Assembly (NCBI GenBank): GCA_037445815.1
Contig: JBBIJV010000146.1
Span: 1-9,263, forward strand
Reading direction: 5' to 3'
Source of the DNA: FEN-1219 sp037445815
GTDB taxonomy: Bacteria > Pseudomonadota > Gammaproteobacteria > Steroidobacterales > Rariloculaceae
Length of the DNA: 9,263 nucleotides
The notes below the pieces were generated by a model. It saw nothing but the letters and a program-made list of their open reading frames with translations. It did no database searches and had not been told where the DNA came from. This document shows positions 5,255-9,263 of the stretch, piece by piece (position 1 is the stretch's first letter; every line of letters begins with the position of its first letter). A program made the position numbers and the translations under genes.

Positions 5255-7789
5255 ATGCTGAGCCCTGCTTCGCGCCGAATGTCGAAAGTTGCGGCCGCGC
5301 TCGCGTGGACGGCGCTCTGCGCCGCGTGCAGCGGCGGCGACGACCCCGTCATCGTCCGCTCCGCGGCCGATGCCGCCGCGGCGCTCGACCGCTACTGCTC
5401 CGACTGTCATAACCCCGCGGAGCTCGCGGGCGACTTCGCGATCGCGCGCTTGGATCCCGAGGCCGTGCACGAAGACGCGGAGCTCTGGGAGCGCATCGTG
5501 CGCAAGCTCCGGACGCGCATGATGCCGCCGCCCGATGCGACGCGCCCCGCCGACGCCACCTACGATTCGCTTGCGAGCTGGCTCACGGCGGCGCTCGATG
5601 CGGCAGCGCCCGCGAACCCCGGCGCGCCTGCCCTGCGCCGCCTGAATCGCGCGGAGTACGCGAACGCGATCCGCGACTTGCTCCACCTCGACGTCGACGT
5701 GAATGACTTGCTGCCGCCGGACGATGCGGCCTTCGGCTTCGACAACATCGGCGAGCTGCTCACCTTCTCGCCGACTTTGCTCGAGCGCTATCTCGCGGCG
5801 GCCGATCGCATCAGCGCGCTCGCCGTCGGCGACCCGGCGACGGTCCTCGGCGCGCGCGTTTATCGCGTGCAAGGCGACGAGTCGCAGGCGACCGAGCTCG
5901 AAGGACTGCCGCTCGGCACCGTCGGCGGCCTGGCCGTCACGCACGTATTTCCGCTCGACGGCGAGTACGAGCTCCACGTCGGTCTCGTGCGCAACAACCT
6001 GGACGTGATCCGCGGCCTCGAGCACCCGCACCTGCTCGAGATCGCCGTCGACGGCCGCCGCGTGTTCCTCGAAGGCGTCGGCGGCGAGTACGAGCTCAAC
6101 GTCGGTCTCGTGCGCAACAACCTGGACGTGATCCGCGGCCTCGAGCACCCGCACCTGCTCGAGATCGCCGTCGACGGCCGCCGCGTGTTCCTCGAAGGCG
6201 TCGGCGGCGAGTACGAGGCGAACCGCGAAGGCACCACGATCAACGAGCTGTCGGACTCCACGGACGCACGCCTCCGGGTGCGCGTGCCCGTCGAGGCCGG
6301 CCCACGCACCGTGACGGCGACGTTCATTCGCAAGATCGGCGAAGGCACGAACCGGCTGCGGCCGTTCGAGCGCAGCAACTCGGGCACGTACGACGGCACG
6401 GGCCGGCCGCACGTCGAGACGCTCACGGTCACGGGCCCGTACGCGGCTTCAGGCCCCGGCGATACGCCGAGCCGGCGCCGCATCTTCACGTGCTCGCCCG
6501 CCGACGCCACGGACGAGCCGCGCTGCGCCCGCGAGATCTTGGGAACGCTCGCGCGCCGCGCCTACCGCCGTCCCGTCGACGCCGCCGACATCGATCGGCT
6601 GATGCCGTTCTTCGACGAAGGCCGCGCGAACGGCAGGTTCGACACCGGCATTCAGCTCGCGCTGCGCCGCATTCTCGCGAGCCCGTCGTTCGCGTTCCGC
6701 GTCGAAGCGGAGCCCGATGGCGCCGCGAGCAGCGCCGCGTACGCCGTCAGCGACGTCGAGCTCGCGACACGGCTGTCGTTCTTCCTCTGGAGCAGCATCC
6801 CCGACGACGAGCTCCTCGCGCTCGCCGAGCGGAACCGGTTGAGCGACCCGCAAACGCTGCGCGCTCAGGTGCGGCGCATGCTCGCGGACCCGAAAGCGCA
6901 GGCGCTCGTCGACAATTTCGCTGGGCAGTGGCTGCACTTGCGCAACCTCGACAACATCCATCCGAACTCGGACGAGTTCCCGGACTTCGACAACAACCTG
7001 CGCCAGGCCTTCAAGCGCGAGACGCTGCTCTTTTTCGCGAGCATCGTGAACGAAGACCGCAGCCTGCTCGACCTCATGACGGCCGACTACACGTTCGTCG
7101 ACGAGCGGCTCGCGCGCCATTACGGCATACCGAACGTCTACGGCAGCCATTTCCGCCGCGTGCACTTGGGCCCCGAGCTCGCCGCGCGCCGCGGGCTACT
7201 CGGCAAGGGCGGCATCTTGATGGCCACGTCGCACGCCGACCGCACGGCGCCGACGCTGCGCGGCAAGTGGTTGCTCGAAAATCTGCTCGGCTCGCCGCCG
7301 CCTCCGCCGCCGGCGAACGTGCCCGCGCTCGAAGCCGAGCCCGGCGCCGCGCCGAAGACGATTCGCGAGCGCTTGGAATCGCATCGCGCGAGCCCCGCGT
7401 GCGCAAGTTGCCACGCGGTCATGGATCCGCTCGGGCTCGCGATGGAGAACTTCGACGCCGTCGGCGCATGGCGCACGTTCGAGGCCGGCCGCCCGATCGA
7501 CTCGCACGGCGTGTTCACGGACGGCCGCCCCATCGACGGGGCCGCGGAGCTGCGCGATGCGCTGCTAGCGGATCCCTCGATTTTCGTCGACACCGTGACG
7601 CAGAAGCTCATGACGTACGCGCTGGGGCGCGGCCTCCGGTACTACGACATGCCCGTCGTGCGCCGCTTGCTCGACGAAGCACGCGACGAAAACTACAGAT
7701 TCTCCGATATCGTGATTGGCATAGTGGAAAGCGCTCCGTTTAGGATGCGGGCTGGGAATCTTTCCGAGGCCGCACAGGACGCCGCTTGA
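5255..7789 (+). CDS. Diheme cytochrome-like DUF1592 family protein, probable lipoprotein, right arm
   Basis: 844 residues with the same plan as the left paralogue. The N-terminal signal ends in L-C-A-A-C25-S-G-G-D-D, a weak lipobox; Ser after Cys would fit outer-membrane sorting. Then come a cytochrome c-like domain (C48-S-D-C51-H52, with MMPP at M89/M90); DUF1587 (about 128-193); a beta-rich domain (about 200-395); DUF1595 (about 405-485, C413 and C424 matching the left protein's Cys pair); DUF1592 (about 498-625); DUF1588 with C716-A-S-C719-H720; DUF1585 (about 755-832). Residues 236-276 are repeated almost exactly at 277-317, an in-frame duplication absent from the left protein, so the ancestral length was probably near 803. 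The ATG at 5255 has no good ribosome site. An in-frame ATG at 5279 (residue 9) would leave a shorter, still functional signal. Periplasmic electron transfer is inferred from the heme motifs; the substrate is unknown. First gene of the right operon. Confidence 0.93.
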   Translation: MLSPASRRMSKVAAALAWTALCAACSGGDDPVIVRSAADAAAALDRYCSDCHNPAELAGDFAIARLDPEAVHEDAELWERIVRKLRTRMMPPPDATRPADATYDSLASWLTAALDAAAPANPGAPALRRLNRAEYANAIRDLLHLDVDVNDLLPPDDAAFGFDNIGELLTFSPTLLERYLAAADRISALAVGDPATVLGARVYRVQGDESQATELEGLPLGTVGGLAVTHVFPLDGEYELHVGLVRNNLDVIRGLEHPHLLEIAVDGRRVFLEGVGGEYELNVGLVRNNLDVIRGLEHPHLLEIAVDGRRVFLEGVGGEYEANREGTTINELSDSTDARLRVRVPVEAGPRTVTATFIRKIGEGTNRLRPFERSNSGTYDGTGRPHVETLTVTGPYAASGPGDTPSRRRIFTCSPADATDEPRCAREILGTLARRAYRRPVDAADIDRLMPFFDEGRANGRFDTGIQLALRRILASPSFAFRVEAEPDGAASSAAYAVSDVELATRLSFFLWSSIPDDELLALAERNRLSDPQTLRAQVRRMLADPKAQALVDNFAGQWLHLRNLDNIHPNSDEFPDFDNNLRQAFKRETLLFFASIVNEDRSLLDLMTADYTFVDERLARHYGIPNVYGSHFRRVHLGPELAARRGLLGKGGILMATSHADRTAPTLRGKWLLENLLGSPPPPPPANVPALEAEPGAAPKTIRERLESHRASPACASCHAVMDPLGLAMENFDAVGAWRTFEAGRPIDSHGVFTDGRPIDGAAELRDALLADPSIFVDTVTQKLMTYALGRGLRYYDMPVVRRLLDEARDENYRFSDIVIGIVESAPFRMRAGNLSEAAQDAA
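5961..6206 (+). repeat. 123-bp in-frame tandem duplication within the right cytochrome gene
   Basis: Unit 1 is 5961-6083 and unit 2 is 6084-6206. The only difference I see is C at 5975 versus A at 6098 (His to Asn). A third partial copy of 11 bases (6207-6217) follows before the sequence diverges. The shared 13-mer CGGCGAGTACGAG at 5959-5971 and 6205-6217 is a likely seed for slippage or unequal crossover. The exact left edge is ambiguous by a few bases. The unit is 41 codons, so the frame is kept. Confidence 0.97.
6887..6915. repeat. 29-bp perfect inverted repeat, right copy (pairs with 3420-3448)
   Basis: Right-arm partner of the 29-bp repeat in the left cytochrome gene, from GACCCGAAAG to GTCGACAA. 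Confidence 0.85.
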
Positions 7790-7794
7790 GAGGA
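7788..7794 (+). promoter_or_regulatory. Ribosome binding site for right DUF1552 gene
   Basis: GAGAGGA overlaps the stop codon of the cytochrome gene and lies five bases before the ATG at 7800. It fixes the start and ties the two genes into one transcript. Confidence 0.75.
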
Positions 7795-7799
7795 CGACG

Positions 7800-9122
7800 A
7801 TGTTCATTACCAGGAAGAGCTTGTCGCGCAGAACGGTGCTCCGGGGGATCGGCGCCACGATCGGGTTGCCGTTCCTCGAGGCGATGGTGCCCGCGCTCGC
7901 GAGCGCCCAGGCGCTGAAGGCGCCGCTCCGCTTCGGCGCCGTCTATGTGCCGAACGGCTGCCCGATGGAGTACTGGATGCCGAAAGGCGAAGCCGGCGAG
8001 CTCACGCTGTCGCCGATCCTGACGGCGATCGAGCGCCATCGCCGCCACCTCACGGTCGTGAACAACCTGTCGCGCGCCGGCGGCAAATCCGTCACGGACC
8101 ACGCCGTGAGCTCCGCGGGCTGGCTGAGCGGCGCCGTCGCGAAGCAAACCGAAGCCGAGGACATCCGCGTCGGCGTCACGATCGACCAGATTCTCGCCAA
8201 GCACATCGGTCAGGAGACGCCGTTTCCGTCGCTCGAGCTCGCCACCGAGGACTTCGCCGGCTACATCGGCGGCTGCGTGCCCGGCTACAGCTGCACGTAC
8301 ATGAACACGATCTCGTGGGCCTCGGAGACGGAGCCGTTGCCGATGGAGATCAATCCGCGCGTCGTTTTCGAGCGCCTGTTCGGCCGTGCCGGCACGCCGG
8401 AGCAGCGCCGGCGCCGCGCGGCCGAAGACCGGAGCATCCTCGATTCGATCGTGGCCGAGGCGCAGGCGTTGCGGCGCCAAGTCGGCCCCGCGGACCGCAA
8501 CCGGCTCGAGGGCTATCTCGACAACGTGCGCGAGATCGAGCGACGCATCGAGAAGACCGTGGCGAAGGCCTCCGAGGCGGCCGACACGATCACGACGCCG
8601 GTCGGCATTCCCGAGTCGTTCGAAGAGCACATGCGCATGATGTTCGACCTGCTCGTCGTCGCGTATCAGGCGGACCTCACGCGCGTCTTCACGTTCATGA
8701 CGGGCCGCGAGGCGAGCCAGCGGACGTACCCCGGTCTCGCGATGAAGGAGACGCACCACGATACCTCGCACCACGGCGGTCAGGCCGAGAAGAAGGCGCA
8801 GCACGCGAAGATCAACTCGCTCTTCATCTCGCTGTTCGCGGAGCTCGTCGACAAGCTCGAAGCGTCGCCGGACGGCGACGGCACGCTGCTCGATCACTCG
8901 CTGATCGCCTACGGGCACGGTATGAGCGACGGCCAGGCGCACGACTCGTATCCGCTCGCCTTCGCGACCGTCGGCAGCGCGGGCGGACGCGTGCGAGGCA
9001 ATCGCTATCTGATCGCGCCCGAATGGTCGCCGATCGCGAACCTCTGGCTCGGCGTGGCCGGGTTGTTCGACGTGCCGATCGACTCGATCGGCGAGAGCAA
9101 CGCGCGCCTCGAGCTCGCCTGA
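7800..9122 (+). CDS. Tat-exported DUF1552 (HXXSHH motif) protein, right arm
   Basis: 440 residues, full length. The signal is twin-arginine (S9-R10-R11-T-V-L, hydrophobic stretch, ASA-Q cleavage region near residue 36). The family motif reads H320-D-T-S-H324-H325. The C-x5-C pair is C159 and C165, followed by SETEPLPMEINPR, which is identical in the left paralogue. The C-terminal DGDGTLLDHS...YGHGMSDGQAHD segment (about 358-382) holds conserved His and Asp residues of the kind that bind metal in DUF1501/sulfatase-like folds; this is an inference from pattern, not a proven site. The left protein has NNHEPTDLP where this one has QAHDSYPL, so the presumed active-site edge has diverged. The gene starts ten bases after the cytochrome stop behind a strong ribosome site and ends two bases before the next ATG. 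Its enzymatic activity, if any, is unknown. A longer coiled helical segment (about 200-260, rich in Arg and Glu) lies between the two conserved parts. Confidence 0.93.
   Translation: MFITRKSLSRRTVLRGIGATIGLPFLEAMVPALASAQALKAPLRFGAVYVPNGCPMEYWMPKGEAGELTLSPILTAIERHRRHLTVVNNLSRAGGKSVTDHAVSSAGWLSGAVAKQTEAEDIRVGVTIDQILAKHIGQETPFPSLELATEDFAGYIGGCVPGYSCTYMNTISWASETEPLPMEINPRVVFERLFGRAGTPEQRRRRAAEDRSILDSIVAEAQALRRQVGPADRNRLEGYLDNVREIERRIEKTVAKASEAADTITTPVGIPESFEEHMRMMFDLLVVAYQADLTRVFTFMTGREASQRTYPGLAMKETHHDTSHHGGQAEKKAQHAKINSLFISLFAELVDKLEASPDGDGTLLDHSLIAYGHGMSDGQAHDSYPLAFATVGSAGGRVRGNRYLIAPEWSPIANLWLGVAGLFDVPIDSIGESNARLELA
8331..8360. repeat. 30-bp perfect inverted repeat, right copy (pairs with 1974-2003)
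   Basis: Right-arm partner of the 30-bp repeat in the left DUF1552 gene, starting GAGCCGTTGCCG and ending AATCCGCGC. The flanking bases differ between the copies on both sides. Confidence 0.85.
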
Positions 9123-9124
9123 GC

Positions 9125-9263
9125 ATGGCCGGCCGACTGAAGCGCGCGGCCGTGGCGCTCGCCGTCTTCCTCGCGCTCGCCGACGCGCACGCTGCCGAGC
9201 CCGCGCTCGTCGCGGCCGCGAAGCGCGGCGATCAGGCGACCGCGCTCGCGCTCGTGAAGCAAG
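9125..9263 (+). CDS. Exported ankyrin-repeat protein, right arm (N-terminal part only)
   Basis: Only 46 codons lie in the window. An ATG two bases after the DUF1552 stop opens a frame with a classic Sec signal: M-A-G-R-L-K-R, a hydrophobic Ala/Val/Leu core, and an A-H-A cleavage region near residue 23. The mature start (EPALVAAAKRGDQATALALV) is the first helix pair of an ankyrin repeat and lines up with LADAARVGDTARARALV at the same place in the left-arm ankyrin protein. Position and signal both match the left arm, so this is taken as the third gene of the mirrored cassette. How many repeats follow cannot be seen. The ribosome site is weak, which suggests translation coupled to the upstream gene. 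Confidence 0.8.
   Translation, partial: MAGRLKRAAVALAVFLALADAHAAEPALVAAAKRGDQATALALVKQ

Noticed and set aside
5961..6217. CRISPR-like or intergenic repeat array
   Set aside because: The units are 123 bp, directly adjacent without spacers, in frame and within a gene, so this is a coding duplication.
5081..6412. A 443-codon minus-strand frame across the gap and the start of the right cytochrome gene, with an internal repeat
   Set aside because: The repeat in its translation is the reverse reading of the 123-bp duplication in the real gene. Composition is that of a shadow frame.
7740..8942. A 400-codon minus-strand frame opposite the right DUF1552 gene
   Set aside because: Shadow frame with no recognisable domain; the plus strand is strongly supported by motifs, ribosome site and spacing.

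Overview
High-GC bacterial DNA, coding almost end to end. It holds two copies of the same three-gene cassette arranged head to head around a central gap of about 230 bp (5024-5254). Reading outward from the gap, each arm has (i) a large c-type cytochrome-like protein of the DUF1587/DUF1595/DUF1592/DUF1588/DUF1585 type (the 'planctomycete-type' PSCyt/PSD family), (ii) a Tat-exported DUF1552 protein carrying the HXXSHH motif, and (iii) an exported ankyrin-repeat protein. The left arm is on the minus strand (5023 down to beyond base 1) and the right arm on the plus strand (5255 to beyond 9263). Both ankyrin genes run off the window.

All six products appear to act outside the cytoplasm. The cytochromes each have two CxxCH heme sites and an N-terminal membrane anchor or lipoprotein signal. 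The DUF1552 proteins have twin-arginine signals. The ankyrin proteins have Sec-type signal peptides. Spacing within each arm is tight (a 1-base TGATG overlap, or gaps of 2 to 14 bases), so each arm is probably one operon, with divergent promoters expected in the central gap. The likely picture is a cell-envelope redox or enzyme module in which cytochrome, DUF1552 protein and ankyrin scaffold work together. The substrate and reaction cannot be read from the sequence and are unknown for these families as far as I know.

The most unusual local feature is a nearly perfect 123-bp (41-codon) in-frame tandem duplication inside the right cytochrome gene (5961-6206). It doubles part of the beta-rich domain between DUF1587 and DUF1595, and the left paralogue has this segment only once. 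The central gap contains an AT-richer patch with two dyad symmetries that could be operator sites.

Taxonomy is uncertain. Such cassettes are familiar to me from high-GC Gammaproteobacteria and from Planctomycetes/Acidobacteria-type genomes. The Tat and Sec signals and c-type cytochromes point to a Gram-negative organism, most likely a proteobacterium. No RNA genes, insertion sequences, CRISPR arrays or convincing terminators were seen.
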